Shown here: in pieces, positions 7,789 to 17,651 of the stretch
Numbering within the stretch: position 1 is the first letter of the stretch
How the letters are laid out: each line of letters starts with the position of its first letter
Source: Armatimonadota bacterium
GTDB taxonomy: Bacteria > Armatimonadota > Fimbriimonadia > Fimbriimonadales > Fimbriimonadaceae
Length of the DNA stretch: 64,000 nucleotides
NCBI GenBank assembly: GCA_017303935.1
Contig: JAFLBD010000001.1
Span: forward strand, 62,001 to 126,000
Direction: 5' to 3'
Translations under genes and position numbers: made by a program
The notes under the pieces: generated by a model
The model's input: only the letters and a program-made list of their open reading frames with translations
Databases searched by the model: none
What the model was told of the DNA's origin: nothing

Positions 7789-8685
7789 GTGAATTCCGCG
7801 CTACTCACATCGAATCTACCTTCGCTTGGTGCTCCGAGGCGCGGCAAAGTACGGGAGGTTTATGATCTTGGCGACTGCCTACTTTTGGTCGCCAGTGACC
7901 GCATCAGCGCATTTGACGTCATCCTCGCCAATGGCATTCCCGACAAAGGCAAAGTTCTGAATCAGATCAGCGCCTTTTGGTTCGAGAAGCTTGGCGGTAT
8001 CTGTCCTCACCACATGATTTCAATCTCGGATGAAGCGATCCGAGAGCGAGTCGGCGAAGGTGCGGAATCCTGCTTCGGCCGGTCGATGCTCGCCAAAAAG
8101 GCGACACCCCTACCTGTCGAGTTTGTCGCTAGGGGATATTTGTCTGGTTCATGGTGGAAGGACTACCGCTCAGGGATGCGAACGATCCACGGAGTTACAT
8201 TGCCGGATGGTCTTCTGGACGGATCGAAACTGCCAGAACCGATTTTCACGCCAGCCACCAAGGCCGAAGAAGGGCACGATGAGAACATTAGCTTCGAGCG
8301 TGCAAGCGACATTTTGGGTTCTGAAATGGCTGCTCATTTGCGCGATATAACGCTGAAGCTTTATGAGGCCGCGGCGAATCACGCCGCTTCGGCGGGACTC
8401 ATTTTGGCGGACACGAAGTTCGAATTTGGCTTGGTTGATGACCAACCGATCTGGATTGACGAAGCTCTCTCGCCGGATAGCTCACGATATTGGGAAGCCA
8501 GTGGCTGGCAGCCCGGAGCAGCGCAGCCAAGTTTCGACAAGCAGTTTGTGCGTGATTACCTTGAGACGTTAGACTGGGACAAGACTCCTCCAGGGCCGGA
8601 GCTCCCGGCCGATGTCGTCGCCAAAACGCGCGAAAAATATCTTGAGGCATTCCAAAGGATCACCGGTCGTGATCTGGATCTATAA
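7789..8685 (+). CDS. purC: Phosphoribosylaminoimidazole-succinocarboxamide synthase
   Basis: 298 aa SAICAR synthase of de novo purine synthesis, joining CAIR and aspartate with ATP. Hallmarks: GKVREVYDLGD, LLVASDRISAFDVIL, PVEFVARGYLSGSWWKDY, and the active-site stretch LADTKFEFGL with IWIDEALSPDSSRYW. It belongs to the long (yeast Ade1-like) form. The start is a GTG at 7789; the ribosome site is weak. kdtA overlaps its 3' end by 17 nt, giving a purC-kdtA unit. Another purine gene, purN, lies 51 kb away, so the pathway genes are scattered. Confidence 0.95.
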   Translation: MNSALLTSNLPSLGAPRRGKVREVYDLGDCLLLVASDRISAFDVILANGIPDKGKVLNQISAFWFEKLGGICPHHMISISDEAIRERVGEGAESCFGRSMLAKKATPLPVEFVARGYLSGSWWKDYRSGMRTIHGVTLPDGLLDGSKLPEPIFTPATKAEEGHDENISFERASDILGSEMAAHLRDITLKLYEAAANHAASAGLILADTKFEFGLVDDQPIWIDEALSPDSSRYWEASGWQPGAAQPSFDKQFVRDYLETLDWDKTPPGPELPADVVAKTREKYLEAFQRITGRDLDL

Positions 8686-9943
8686 CATTCTGATCACGCT
8701 GCTTGCGCCGATCTGGGTCCCGCTCGTCTGGCACCGATCGAAGCGGCGGAACGAGAGTCCGAACTGGCAAGAGCGTTTCGGGAATTTCAAGATTGAACTC
8801 GATCGAAAACGCCCGGTCGTGTGGGTACACACGGTTTCGGTGGGGGAGGTTATCGCTGCCGCCCCGATGCTGAAGGAGCTCAAAAGTCTCTGGCCCGAAG
8901 TGCAAGTTGTACTGAGCGTGACCACAAGCAGCGGCCACCAGATCGCTCGTGAGCGAAAAGATGCTGGCGAGCTTTTTGACCATTTGGTTTATTTTCCGAT
9001 CGATGTCGTTCGATTTATGGCGGCGGCGATGCTCAAAGTTAAGCCATGCGCCGTGGCTATCGTGGAAACGGAATTGTGGTTCAACTTTCTGACGATGGCT
9101 AAGAACTTCCGTGCCACCACACTGCTGGTCAATGCACGGATTAGCGATCGGAGCTACGGCAGATCGCGGTGGGTCAAGTTCTTCTATGAGTCCGTATTCG
9201 ATCAGGTGGATCGGGTGCTGGCACAAACGCCAATCGACGCTGAGCGACTGGCCTTTCTGGGGGCCAAGAATGTGGAAGTTGCGGGCAACACCAAGTTCGA
9301 TGAGCCAGAAAAGAACGATCAAGATGCGCGCCAAAAAGTGAGGGCTAAGTTCGGAATCACTGACGAAGAGCTCCTGGTGGTGGTGGGTTCGACACGGAGC
9401 GAATTGGAAGAGCACTGTGTTGTGGACGCGCTGGCAGGATGCGGTATCGAGAATCTGAAGGTCGTCCATGCACCGAGGCATTTGGAGACCGTTGAAAGAT
9501 TGGATTCGACCGTACGGACCAAATTCGACAGCGTCGGTAAGTGGTCCCAAAGGCAAGCCGCAAAGTATTTAATTTTGGACACTTACGGCGAGTTGGCAGA
9601 TGCGTACGCTGGCGCAGATTTGGCGATCGTCGGTGGTGGCTTCGACAACTTGGGCGGGCAGAATATCATCCAGCCGTTGGCGGCTGGAATTCCGACGTTG
9701 CACGGCAAGTACATGCAGAACTTTCGAAGTGCTGCAGATCAGGCGATCAAGCAAGGCGCATCGAGAAGGTGTGATGGCGAACTGGAGCTGAGAGCGGCCA
9801 TCACAGAACTCCTTTCAAACCCCGAAATGAGGAGTCAAATGAGCACGGCTGGCAAAGAACTGGTGGCTCAGAACCGAGGCGCGAGCAAGCGCATCGCCGA
9901 AGCGATCATTCAAGAAGGAAAGGCAGCGTTCAAACCGAGTTAG
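8669..9943 (+). CDS. kdtA: 3-deoxy-D-manno-octulosonic acid (Kdo) transferase
   Basis: 424 aa GT30 enzyme that adds Kdo to lipid A precursor at the inner membrane. An N-terminal membrane anchor (IYNILITLLAPIWVPLVW) precedes the first Rossmann half, with VWVHTVSVGEVIAAAPML and AIVETELWFNFL; the second half carries VVVGSTRSELEE, IVGGGFDNLGGQNIIQPLAAGIP and LHGKYMQNF. GTG at 8669 is chosen: it has AAAGGAT about 8 nt upstream and removes a poorly fitting extension. The gene implies a Gram-negative outer membrane with LPS, as does lpt at the far end of the window. Its 3' end overlaps the convergent TfoX-N gene by 4 nt. Confidence 0.92.
   Translation: MIWIYNILITLLAPIWVPLVWHRSKRRNESPNWQERFGNFKIELDRKRPVVWVHTVSVGEVIAAAPMLKELKSLWPEVQVVLSVTTSSGHQIARERKDAGELFDHLVYFPIDVVRFMAAAMLKVKPCAVAIVETELWFNFLTMAKNFRATTLLVNARISDRSYGRSRWVKFFYESVFDQVDRVLAQTPIDAERLAFLGAKNVEVAGNTKFDEPEKNDQDARQKVRAKFGITDEELLVVVGSTRSELEEHCVVDALAGCGIENLKVVHAPRHLETVERLDSTVRTKFDSVGKWSQRQAAKYLILDTYGELADAYAGADLAIVGGGFDNLGGQNIIQPLAAGIPTLHGKYMQNFRSAADQAIKQGASRRCDGELELRAAITELLSNPEMRSQMSTAGKELVAQNRGASKRIAEAIIQEGKAAFKPS
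8979..8988. repeat. Dispersed ACCATTTGGT element
   Basis: Exact copy inside kdtA (codons for FDHLVYF); context TGACC-ATTT-GGTTT. Confidence 0.6.
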
Positions 9944-10302
9944 AGCTTCGGCTTCTTGGGTTTTTTCTTTTCCGCTGCTCGCAAACTGGCCTCAATTCCG
10001 AGCTGTCCGTACTTGAGACATTCCGCTTTTTCCGCCAAGCGGTCCGAATCCAGCAGCCAATAGTTGAGAGTTTTGGGTCCAGTTTCATCGACCGCATAGG
10101 TGAAAATCTGGCTGCCAATGGCTTCGAACTCTGGCTGATTCACCGCATCGACTTTGATGTAAATTTCCCCGTCGTCGAGGAGCGCGAAGATCATCCCATC
10201 CGCATATAGCCCGGCGCCACCGAACATCTTTTTGACGGTGATATGCCCCAATTCGGCGAACTGGGAGACTGCAAAATCCAGCGTATGTTGATCGACTGCC
10301 AC
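9940..10302 (-). CDS. TfoX N-terminal domain protein
   Basis: About 120 aa from a GTG at 10302; an upstream ATG at 10341 would add 13 residues. [30 protein letters not shown] is the TfoX-N signature. In gammaproteobacteria TfoX/Sxy regulates competence, but stand-alone TfoX-N proteins like this one are common and of unknown role. The C-terminus is a Lys/Pro-rich tail ([10 protein letters not shown]). Convergent with kdtA. Confidence 0.75.
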   Translation of the reverse strand: MAVDQHTLDFAVSQFAELGHITVKKMFGGAGLYADGMIFALLDDGEIYIKVDAVNQPEFEAIGSQIFTYAVDETGPKTLNYWLLDSDRLAEKAECLKYGQLGIEASLRAAEKKKPKKPKL

Positions 10303-10367
10303 GATTCGATTATGCCGAATACCGTGCGCGGGTAACATCAATTCAACCTACTAATCTTTGGTGGGAT

Positions 10368-11846
10368 GTGATCATGCCAGACCCAATTCTTATCGGTAAG
10401 GGAGAGAATCCCGTTTATTTGTTGCCTGGAAAGGCCAATCGACATGGGCTCATTGCGGGGGCGACCGGTACCGGAAAAACGGTAACGCTTCAGGTTCTTG
10501 CCGAGTCTTTCAGCCGAATGGGAACTCCGGTTTTCATGGCGGATGTTAAGGGCGACCTCAGCGGAATGGCGTTTCCTGGCGGCGGAAAGCCAAAGCTTGA
10601 AGAGAGAGCCACAGAACTTGGCATCACGCTCAATTACGCAGGAAATCCGGTTGTCTTCTGGGACATGTTTGGGGAGCAGGGACATCCGGTCCGCACCACT
10701 GTCAGCGAGATGGGGCCGCTACTTCTGAGTCGATTGTTCCAACTAAACGAGACGCAAGAAGGTGTTCTGAGCATTGCCTTCCGCCTAGCTGATGATGAAG
10801 GTTTGTTGTTGCTCGATTTGAAAGACCTGAAAGCGATGCTCTCAGAAATTGGCGAGCGCGCGGATGAGATTCAGCGCGAATACGGCAACGTAGCCCCAGC
10901 CACCGTGGGAGCGATTCAGCGACAAATCGCGATGTTGGAAGACCAAGGCGGGGACATGTTCTTTGGAGAACCCGCGCTTGATCTCAAAGACATGATGCGA
11001 ACCGAATTTTCTGGCAAGGGGATCATCAACATCTTGGCAGCGGACAAGCTGATGCAAAATCCGCGTCTGTACGCTTCCTTCTTGCTTTGGATGCTCTCGG
11101 AGCTGTTTGAAACCCTCCCAGAGGTTGGTGACCTCGAAAAGCCGAAGATGGTCTTCTTCTTTGACGAGGCTCACCTCTTGTTCAACGACGCACCAAAGAT
11201 TCTGCTCGAAAAGATTGAGCAGGTCGTACGGTTGATCCGGTCAAAGGGTGTTGGTGTGTACTTTGTCACCCAGAACCCAGCAGACATCCCGGAAACAGTG
11301 CTCGCGCAGCTCGGAAATCGATTCCAACATGCCTTGCGGGCTTTCACACCGAGTGAACAAAAGGCGATCAAGGCCGCTGCGGATAGCTTCCGACCCAATC
11401 CGGCGTTCAAGACAGAGGAAGTCATCACGGAACTCGGTGTAGGTTGGGCATTGGTATCAGTGCTGGATGAAAAGGGCACTCCGACCATCGTCGAAAAGAC
11501 TGCGATTCGACCACCAGAATCAAGGCTCGGCCCTGGAACTCCTGAAGAGCGGCAAACCGTGCTCCAAGGTTCTCCTGTTGCGGGCAAATACGATCAGTCC
11601 CTAGACCGAGAATCGGCCTACGAGAAGCTGAAGGTCAAGGCGGACGCGCAAGAAGCCGCTGATGCCGAATTGGCTCGGCAACAGGCCGAAGAAAAGGCGC
11701 AGAAAGCGGCCCAAAAAGCAAGCGGTGGCGGACGGCGCGGTGACTCGGTGGCCGAAGCAGTTCTCAAGAGCACGATGCGAGCGGCAGGTTCTCAACTTGG
11801 GCGTCAACTCATTCGGGGCGTCTTGGGCGGATTGTTCAAGCGATAA
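10368..11846 (+). CDS. HerA/DUF853-type ATPase
   Basis: 492 aa from GTG at 10368 (ATG at 10374 also possible). Walker A is GATGTGKT near residue 30, Walker B is [12 protein letters not shown], and an arginine-finger region [25 protein letters not shown] follows. It matches the DUF853 (YjgR) family, relatives of HerA/FtsK DNA-pumping ATPases. The C-terminal 90 residues are a charged Ala/Gln-rich coiled coil and a basic tail. No nuclease partner (NurA, Sir2) is adjacent, so a defence role is not indicated. Ends in a strong hairpin. Confidence 0.85.
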   Translation: MIMPDPILIGKGENPVYLLPGKANRHGLIAGATGTGKTVTLQVLAESFSRMGTPVFMADVKGDLSGMAFPGGGKPKLEERATELGITLNYAGNPVVFWDMFGEQGHPVRTTVSEMGPLLLSRLFQLNETQEGVLSIAFRLADDEGLLLLDLKDLKAMLSEIGERADEIQREYGNVAPATVGAIQRQIAMLEDQGGDMFFGEPALDLKDMMRTEFSGKGIINILAADKLMQNPRLYASFLLWMLSELFETLPEVGDLEKPKMVFFFDEAHLLFNDAPKILLEKIEQVVRLIRSKGVGVYFVTQNPADIPETVLAQLGNRFQHALRAFTPSEQKAIKAAADSFRPNPAFKTEEVITELGVGWALVSVLDEKGTPTIVEKTAIRPPESRLGPGTPEERQTVLQGSPVAGKYDQSLDRESAYEKLKVKADAQEAADAELARQQAEEKAQKAAQKASGGGRRGDSVAEAVLKSTMRAAGSQLGRQLIRGVLGGLFKR

Positions 11847-11863
11847 CTTTCCGCTGAATCCTG

Positions 11864-11895
11864 TGGGCCCAAAGGAGTTTCCTTTGGGCCCATTT
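11864..11895 (+). terminator. Terminator after the HerA-like gene
   Basis: Perfect 12-bp stem TGGGCCCAAAGG / CCTTTGGGCCCA with loop AGTTT, followed by a short T-tract. The T-run is weak, the stem very strong. Confidence 0.7.
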
Positions 11896-11936
11896 GTTCG
11901 GGTAACCTGACATTTCATGGCAAATCGATGACCTTA

Positions 11937-11950
11937 CCGCTCTCGAGCGG
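11937..11950. promoter_or_regulatory. Inverted repeat upstream of the MFS gene
   Basis: CCGCTC-TC-GAGCGG, 75 nt before the MFS start. A TATAAA hexamer lies closer to the gene. Could be an operator for the exporter. Confidence 0.3.
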
Positions 11951-12024
11951 AACATAGAAACGATCTCTTTTCGTTCGGGCTGTACTCGGCCCAAGGTCAA
12001 TTTTATAAATAGGTTTGCACACAA

Positions 12025-13263
12025 ATGTTTTCAGTTCTAAGGCATCGCGGGTTTAGAAACCTGTGGCTCGGCCAAGCAATTTCCCAGTTCGGCGACGCGT
12101 GTTACTACGTGATCTTCATGTTCATGGCGCAAAAGCTCTCCGGTAGCGCCGAGGTAGTTGGGTTTGTCGGAGCGATTGAAATGCTCCCGTTCTTGCTCGT
12201 CGGCCCTTACGGGGGAGTGCTTGCGGATCGGTTCGATCGCAAGAAGATCATGCTCATCAGCGATCTGATGTCTGGAATGACCTTGATCGGCTTGATGCTG
12301 GTCGTGGTAAGTTTTCAGGGGAAGCCACCGATTGCCGCCATTTTTGTGACGGCGTTCCTGACTTCCTGCTTCCGGTCGGTTTTTCTGCCAGCCAAGAGCG
12401 CTGCGATCCCAAATCTTGTCTCCGAAGACGAGCTGTATGCTGCGAATTCGCTGAGCTATATGACGCAAAGCTGGATGCCGATGATCGGGCTCGCTCTCTC
12501 GGCATCAGTGATCGGGATTCTGTATTCCATCAGCGAGACATGGTTCTTCGCATTGAGCATTGCGATCAATGCGCTCAGCTTCTTCGTCTCGGCAATTTAC
12601 GTCGCAAAACTGCCCGAAATCAAGCCGAATCGCGAATCGGTGGATCAAGAAAGTCATCCGTGGCAGGACTTCGTTCTGGGCATGAAGTACCTGTGGGCGG
12701 ACGGATATTTGCGTGCGCTCATGATTCTAACTGGCCTGATGAGTCTGATGATCTCGCCATTTTTTGTCGCCTACGTGCAGGCCAACAAGCAATGGTTTGG
12801 CAATCACCCGGTGACCTTAACCTGGTTTGAATTTTCGTTCTTTGCCGGATTACTTGTGGGCGGATTCATAGTGGCAAAGCTCAGTATTCGCAAAGTCGGA
12901 TGGGGATTTATCTTTGGAATTTTTGGGTGCGGAGTGTGCGTGGCGATCCTGGCGATCCCAAACAACATGATGCTCTTCGTCTCCATGAACTTCTTGGCAG
13001 GCGTTTTTATCCCGTTCGCGGACATCCCGGCGGCCAGCCACATGCAATCGATCGTTGACGATAGCTACCGAGGCCGTGTGAACAGCACGTTGAGTTTGGT
13101 TCGAACAGCATCGATGCCTCTCGGTCTCGGACTTGCCGGCACTTTGATCGCCACGATTGGGCTTGTCAAGCTGTTTTTGTTGATGGGATTTGGGATGGTC
13201 GCGGTCGCGCTACTCGGAGCGGCATTACGGCCGTTCAGAAATGCAACTCTGCAAGCAAAGTAG
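12025..13263 (+). CDS. MFS transporter, EntS/MFS_3-like exporter
   Basis: 412 aa with about 12 hydrophobic segments. The start FRNLWLGQAISQFGDACYYV and the loop 2-3 motif GGVLADRFDRKKIM are typical of the MFS_3 exporters (EntS, macrolide efflux). The central loop is charged (KPNRESVDQESHPWQDFVLG). Likely a proton-driven exporter of a small molecule; substrate cannot be read from sequence. It has its own upstream region with a palindrome and no obvious operon partner. Confidence 0.82.
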   Translation: MFSVLRHRGFRNLWLGQAISQFGDACYYVIFMFMAQKLSGSAEVVGFVGAIEMLPFLLVGPYGGVLADRFDRKKIMLISDLMSGMTLIGLMLVVVSFQGKPPIAAIFVTAFLTSCFRSVFLPAKSAAIPNLVSEDELYAANSLSYMTQSWMPMIGLALSASVIGILYSISETWFFALSIAINALSFFVSAIYVAKLPEIKPNRESVDQESHPWQDFVLGMKYLWADGYLRALMILTGLMSLMISPFFVAYVQANKQWFGNHPVTLTWFEFSFFAGLLVGGFIVAKLSIRKVGWGFIFGIFGCGVCVAILAIPNNMMLFVSMNFLAGVFIPFADIPAASHMQSIVDDSYRGRVNSTLSLVRTASMPLGLGLAGTLIATIGLVKLFLLMGFGMVAVALLGAALRPFRNATLQAK

Positions 13264-13313
13264 GTCGAGGGACTTTGGTCCTCATACCTCTAAATCTGAT
13301 GTATGATGCAGGC

Positions 13314-14783
13314 ATGACCGAGCGCGAAAAAGTAGCTCATCTTTACCGGAGACTGGGGTTTGGTGCGACCACCGAAGAGATCGCTCGGGGCGAGCGAGAA
13401 GGTGCTAAGGCTACCGCTAGCCGTTTGATCGACTTCGATGGGGTCGATGACGGCTTTCCGATTAGTCCGTGGAGCTTCTGCTTTGATGAGGGCAAGGACG
13501 AGATCTATCTCGATTCGTTCCGCCCTGCGGTGTATTGGAGCCTCCGAATGGTCATGTCTCAAAGACCTCTGCAGGAGAAGCTCGCGTTGTTCTGGCACGA
13601 CCATTTTGCGGTGAGCGGTTCCAAGGTCGAAGCTGGGCCGATGATGCTGCATTATCTGGAGATCCTGAGGAATCTCGGCTCGGGGAATTTTAGGGACTTA
13701 CTCCTTGAGATTTCCCAATCTCCAGCGATGTGCTTCTGGCTGGATACCCACGAAAACCTCAAGGACGCACCGAATGAGAACTTCGCGCGAGAGGTGATGG
13801 AGCTTTTCACGGTCCAAATCGGGAATTACACCGAGCGCGATGTTCAAGAAGCGGCGCGGGCGTTCACGGGGTGGGGTGTGCGGTACCTAGTCTTTGAAAA
13901 GGGCGGCGAAAATGTTCAGGAAGTCGCTCGAGATTGCATCTTGCGCGGACGACCGATGTTCACTTTCGCCTATTCGCCTGAATTGCACGACACCGGCATC
14001 AAGACAGTGCTTGGTAAACGAGGAAATCTGACCGGTGAGGATGTCATAGATTTTCTCGCTGGGCATCCCAAAACTCAGACCGCGATTTGTAAGAAGCTGT
14101 GGGAGTTCTTCGTTTATGAGAATCCAGCGGAGTCGATCATCAGTGAACTCGTCAATGTGTTTCAAAGCTCGAACGGAAACATACGTAAGATTCTTTGGGC
14201 CATCGTTCAGCACCCAGAGTTTTGGAGCGAGCGTGCGATTAGGACCAAGATCAAGAGTCCGGTCGACTTTTCAGTGTCGATTTTGAGGCAACTACGGTTG
14301 AACTCATTTTTGATCGAGGCACACGGGAAAACGCCAAAACCGTTCGTTGCTGCGCCCAAGGCTCTACGAGACATCGGTGGTGCTGCGTTCGGGCTCAGCA
14401 CACAACAAGGTCTTTCGCCACTTTTCCCGCCAAACGTTGCGGGCTGGGATTGGGGCACGGCATGGATCACGCCTAACAACATGATGTATCGCAATCAAGT
14501 CGGGCAGCTGATTGTCGGAACTGCGGATGACAATTATGTTGGTTCGGGGGTCATCGCTTTACGCCTCACTGAACTTGGCGCCGACAAATCTCCGCAAGGT
14601 GTAGTTGATGGATTGCTCACTTTGTTCGATGCCAAGTTGCCGGACGAAAAGAGGGCGGTTCTGATTGAAGGATGCCGAAAGCACGGTGGGCACATGGCAC
14701 TTACGGAGCCTCAGCCGAGAGCAAATATGCTCGGGATCGTGTTGCGCGGGCTATTTGCCTCTCCCGAATTTCAGTTTTGTTAA
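13314..14783 (+). CDS. DUF1800 domain protein
   Basis: 489 aa from ATG at 13314. The family pattern is complete: LYRRLGFGATTEEI at the start, FWHDHFAVSGSKV, FLDLLLEISQSP-like RDLLLEISQSPAM, NENFAREVMELFTVQIGNYTERDVQEAARAFTGW, and the late LFPPNVAGWDWGTAW. DUF1800 proteins usually pair with a DUF1501 gene and often carry export signals; here there is neither. Function unknown, common in Planctomycetes, Armatimonadota and Bacteroidota. Confidence 0.85.
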   Translation: MTEREKVAHLYRRLGFGATTEEIARGEREGAKATASRLIDFDGVDDGFPISPWSFCFDEGKDEIYLDSFRPAVYWSLRMVMSQRPLQEKLALFWHDHFAVSGSKVEAGPMMLHYLEILRNLGSGNFRDLLLEISQSPAMCFWLDTHENLKDAPNENFAREVMELFTVQIGNYTERDVQEAARAFTGWGVRYLVFEKGGENVQEVARDCILRGRPMFTFAYSPELHDTGIKTVLGKRGNLTGEDVIDFLAGHPKTQTAICKKLWEFFVYENPAESIISELVNVFQSSNGNIRKILWAIVQHPEFWSERAIRTKIKSPVDFSVSILRQLRLNSFLIEAHGKTPKPFVAAPKALRDIGGAAFGLSTQQGLSPLFPPNVAGWDWGTAWITPNNMMYRNQVGQLIVGTADDNYVGSGVIALRLTELGADKSPQGVVDGLLTLFDAKLPDEKRAVLIEGCRKHGGHMALTEPQPRANMLGIVLRGLFASPEFQFC

Positions 14784-14857
14784 ATTTTGTCTACCAATCC
14801 AGAAAGTTAGGTAAAGTTTTTGCAAGGCAATTTTGCCGAAATTTGAGGTTTGAAAAA

Positions 14858-15391
14858 ATGAAAAAAGTTCTCGGAATGATGGTTGTCGCCGCGATCGCGA
14901 GCGGCGCAATCGCACAAGATATGTCGGAGTTTCTCCCTAAGAAAGAGCTCGCGACATTGGATTTTCTAGTTGGCAAATGGACTGGCACAGTCGAAACCAA
15001 CTTCGGCGGCGGGGAAGACGTCAAGATGAAGGCGACGATGACTAACAAGTGGGATGTCGGCAATCGCTTTATGACTGGCGACGTTGTGTACGACATGGGA
15101 CCTATGGGCGTCATGTATGGCAAGCAAATGATCACCTTTGATCCGACCGAAAAGAACTATGTTCTCCAATGGTTCGACATGAGCGAGCCACTTCCAATGA
15201 CCTTCCGAGGAACGTGGAACGACAAGACGATCTCCATGGCGAGCGGCCCAACCAAGACCGCCAACATGGGAACCTTGACGATGCGCACGAGCTACACAAA
15301 GGTCGATGATAAGTCGATCAACTTCCTGCTGGAGCAAAAGAACGGCGACAAGTGGGAATGGATGATGAAGTCATCATTCAAGAAGCAATAG
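14858..15391 (+). CDS. Secreted DUF1579 beta-barrel protein
   Basis: 177 aa: signal peptide (KKVLGMMVVAAIASGAIAQ) then a DUF1579 domain, recognisable by LDFLVGKWTGTVET near the start of the mature part and repeated short beta strands such as MITFDPTEKNYVLQWFD. Members resemble nitrobindin/lipocalin-like barrels and bind small ligands, mostly uncharacterised. GAGG lies 9 nt before the ATG. It follows the DUF1800 gene by 74 nt and has its own terminator. Confidence 0.8.
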   Translation: MKKVLGMMVVAAIASGAIAQDMSEFLPKKELATLDFLVGKWTGTVETNFGGGEDVKMKATMTNKWDVGNRFMTGDVVYDMGPMGVMYGKQMITFDPTEKNYVLQWFDMSEPLPMTFRGTWNDKTISMASGPTKTANMGTLTMRTSYTKVDDKSINFLLEQKNGDKWEWMMKSSFKKQ

Positions 15392-15412
15392 TCCAGCGCT
15401 TCCATAAATATC

Positions 15413-15450
15413 TGGCCCAGACGGATGAACTGTCTGGGCCATTTTCTTTT
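15413..15450 (+). terminator. Terminator after the DUF1579 gene
   Basis: Perfect 10-bp stem TGGCCCAGAC / GTCTGGGCCA, loop GGATGAACT, then TTTTCTTTT. Confidence 0.88.
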
Positions 15451-15470
15451 GATGGTATCGTCAAAGAACC

Positions 15471-16910
15471 ATGTTGACTTCGATTTTGGCTCTGGTTTTG
15501 GCGCAGCAACAAGCTTCAAATCCGATCTATATGACCTTTGCTCAATACCCTGCCCAATCGATGCTGGAAGATACGAAGGCACTGGGTGGATTCGCAGTTT
15601 CAAATCACGCTGCCGCCGTTGCCGATAAGGGGACCGTGCCAGCCGGAAAACTCGCCGTACAACTCAAACGGCTGCCATCTTCGATCGAAGTCAGAATTGT
15701 CAACGGGACTTCTAGTCCGTTTTGGTTTGATGCCGCAGATAGCAACATTTTGGGCTGGATGGAAGCGCGCGACGAAGACGGCGAATGGGCTCCAATAGAG
15801 TATTTCAATTGGATTTCTTGCGGGAACAGTTATCACCGAGTTGCCCTGAAGACCGGATATCAATGGAAATATTCGAGGCCGATGCCTGCGGGAGGTCCTA
15901 AAACGCGGGTTCGATGGCGAAGCATCGTGGCAGGCAAAGAGATATTTTCAAACGAATTGACCGCGAATATTTTGCTTACCCGGTTTCAACTGGACCCCGA
16001 GACAAAGAAGAGCTTCCGACTCGATACTAAAGCACGCCCAACGCTGTATCCCTTGGACTTACGACCGCCGGAGATTCTCGAGACAAGCACTCTAAAAGTG
16101 GTCGGCGAGAACCTTGGATTCACAGAAGGTCCTTGCTGGGTGGGCAATCGTTTTTTGTTTTGTAGTTGGGGAAAGCAAGGCATTCTTTCCTTTGATCCGG
16201 CAACTGGGGCAATTGTGCCCGCACTAGAATCGGCGCCAAAGTCGATCGGAATCGCGACCGATGGTAAAGGATCGATTTTCGTGGCATCAGCGCAGTCGAA
16301 AAATATCCGAAAATTCGCGATAAAAGACGGAAAATTGGCTGGTGAGCAAGTGATCGCCAGTGGATTTGAAGGCAAGAAACTGGTCGCAACAAATGATCTA
16401 GCAGTTGGGCCAGATGGCACAGTTTATTTTACGGATCCTTTTCTCATCAATCGACCAGAATCAGATTCAGTCCCAAAAATGGGTGTTTATTCCGTCAATA
16501 AATCAGGAAAAATTGAAATTCTTACGACTGATGTCAACCAGCCGAATGGAATTGCTTTCAAGTCGAATGTGCTTTACATCGCCGAATATGCGACCAACAA
16601 GATCAAAAAATTCGACCTAAAATCCAGAAAATTATCGGAATTTGTAGATCTGGCTACAGTTGCAAAAGAGAATGGCATCAGCGGGCCGGGCCAAGCGGAC
16701 GGAATTCGCTTCGATAATCGCGGCAATTTGTACTCAACGGGGCCTGGTGGGGTGTATGTGATCAGTCCGGAAGGCAGTTTCATGGACCACTTACCTCTGG
16801 CGCGCTCAACAAACCTAGCATTTGGTGGCGCAGACGGCAAGCTGCTACTTTTGACTCAAAGCGGCAGCATCTCGACCGTGCGTTGCCAATTTGCGGGTGC
16901 TGGGTTCTAG
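15471..16910 (+). CDS. Secreted SMP-30/gluconolactonase-like protein
   Basis: 479 aa. Short signal-like start (LTSILALVLAQQQA). Residues about 30-190 form a separate beta-rich domain with no family I recognise; from about residue 205 an SMP-30/gluconolactonase beta propeller runs to the end: NLGFTEGPCWVGNRFLFCS, VATNDLAVGPDGTVYFTDPF, QPNGIAFKSNVLYIAEY and QADGIRFDNRGNLYSTGPGGV. The metal-binding Glu (TEGP), Asn and Asp positions of the family are present. Probably a periplasmic lactonase or sugar-binding propeller. The 3' end overlaps the convergent methyltransferase gene by 4 nt. Confidence 0.78.
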   Translation: MLTSILALVLAQQQASNPIYMTFAQYPAQSMLEDTKALGGFAVSNHAAAVADKGTVPAGKLAVQLKRLPSSIEVRIVNGTSSPFWFDAADSNILGWMEARDEDGEWAPIEYFNWISCGNSYHRVALKTGYQWKYSRPMPAGGPKTRVRWRSIVAGKEIFSNELTANILLTRFQLDPETKKSFRLDTKARPTLYPLDLRPPEILETSTLKVVGENLGFTEGPCWVGNRFLFCSWGKQGILSFDPATGAIVPALESAPKSIGIATDGKGSIFVASAQSKNIRKFAIKDGKLAGEQVIASGFEGKKLVATNDLAVGPDGTVYFTDPFLINRPESDSVPKMGVYSVNKSGKIEILTTDVNQPNGIAFKSNVLYIAEYATNKIKKFDLKSRKLSEFVDLATVAKENGISGPGQADGIRFDNRGNLYSTGPGGVYVISPEGSFMDHLPLARSTNLAFGGADGKLLLLTQSGSISTVRCQFAGAGF

Positions 16911-17554
16911 CGTTTCCAGATCGAGCGTACGGGTTCACCTGGGCTCCAGGCTGTGCGCTCGGTCTCGGTAAGGCCGCATTTTGAGAGTGTCTCTAACTCA
17001 TCTACAAGTAGCGGCCATGGGACCGGTCCCAATTCATCATCTGGCGTTCGCAAACGGGTGATCGCGACGAGAGTTCCACCGGGCTCGACGAGCTTTGCGG
17101 TATTTTCTATGAATTCTTGGCGAATTTCTGGAGGCGATGCTTGCCAGGTATAGACCTCAACCACGAGGTCGAATTGTCCAAATTTGCTGGCGTCGACTTT
17201 GCTCAAATCTGCTACTTCATAGCTCACGGTTGAGTTAGGGAATCGCTCTTTGGCCCAGTCGATCGCCGTAGAGGAAATATCGAAGGCCCATACTTGCTTG
17301 GCGATTGTGCTTATTAGTTCAGCGTCGTCACCAAGACCGCACCCGACGATGGCCGCGTTTTCCCATTGCATGCTTCTTCCGGCGGCCCACTCGCTCAGCA
17401 GCGGATGCGGCGCAAGGTCTGCCCAAGGCACTCGTTCAGATTGCCCTTGAGCATACGCATAGAGCTCTTCGAACCAACGTGTGGGTTCACTAGACTCTCT
17501 AGCACGATTCGCCAACCTTGCCGCATGCTTTCGGTGTTCCAATGGGTCGATCAC
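16907..17554 (-). CDS. SAM-dependent methyltransferase
   Basis: 215 aa class I methyltransferase. SAM-binding motif I is AAIVGCGLGDDAELIS, with the acid in WAFDISSTAIDWA and motif IV FDLVVEVYTWQASPP; LVEPGGTLVAITR is the post-motif strand. It resembles thiopurine S-methyltransferase-like enzymes, but the acceptor is unknown. Start is a GTG at 17554. Confidence 0.78.
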   Translation of the reverse strand: MIDPLEHRKHAARLANRARESSEPTRWFEELYAYAQGQSERVPWADLAPHPLLSEWAAGRSMQWENAAIVGCGLGDDAELISTIAKQVWAFDISSTAIDWAKERFPNSTVSYEVADLSKVDASKFGQFDLVVEVYTWQASPPEIRQEFIENTAKLVEPGGTLVAITRLRTPDDELGPVPWPLLVDELETLSKCGLTETERTAWSPGEPVRSIWKR

Positions 17555-17651
17555 GCAAGTTAGGATACCGGTGAAGTCCGATAATTTGACGACACCTTAT
17601 ACCCAATCTAAACGTACTGATAGCGTCTCCAAAAACTCTTGGAAAAACTCA

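Noticed and set aside
8660-9556. 298-codon antisense ORF over kdtA
   Set aside because: Mirror of a strongly conserved coding frame; composition is His/Arg-rich with no family pattern and no ribosome site.
10368-11846. HerA-like ATPase as part of an anti-phage system
   Set aside because: No nuclease or Sir2 partner and no defence genes nearby; DUF853 proteins are widely housekeeping-like.
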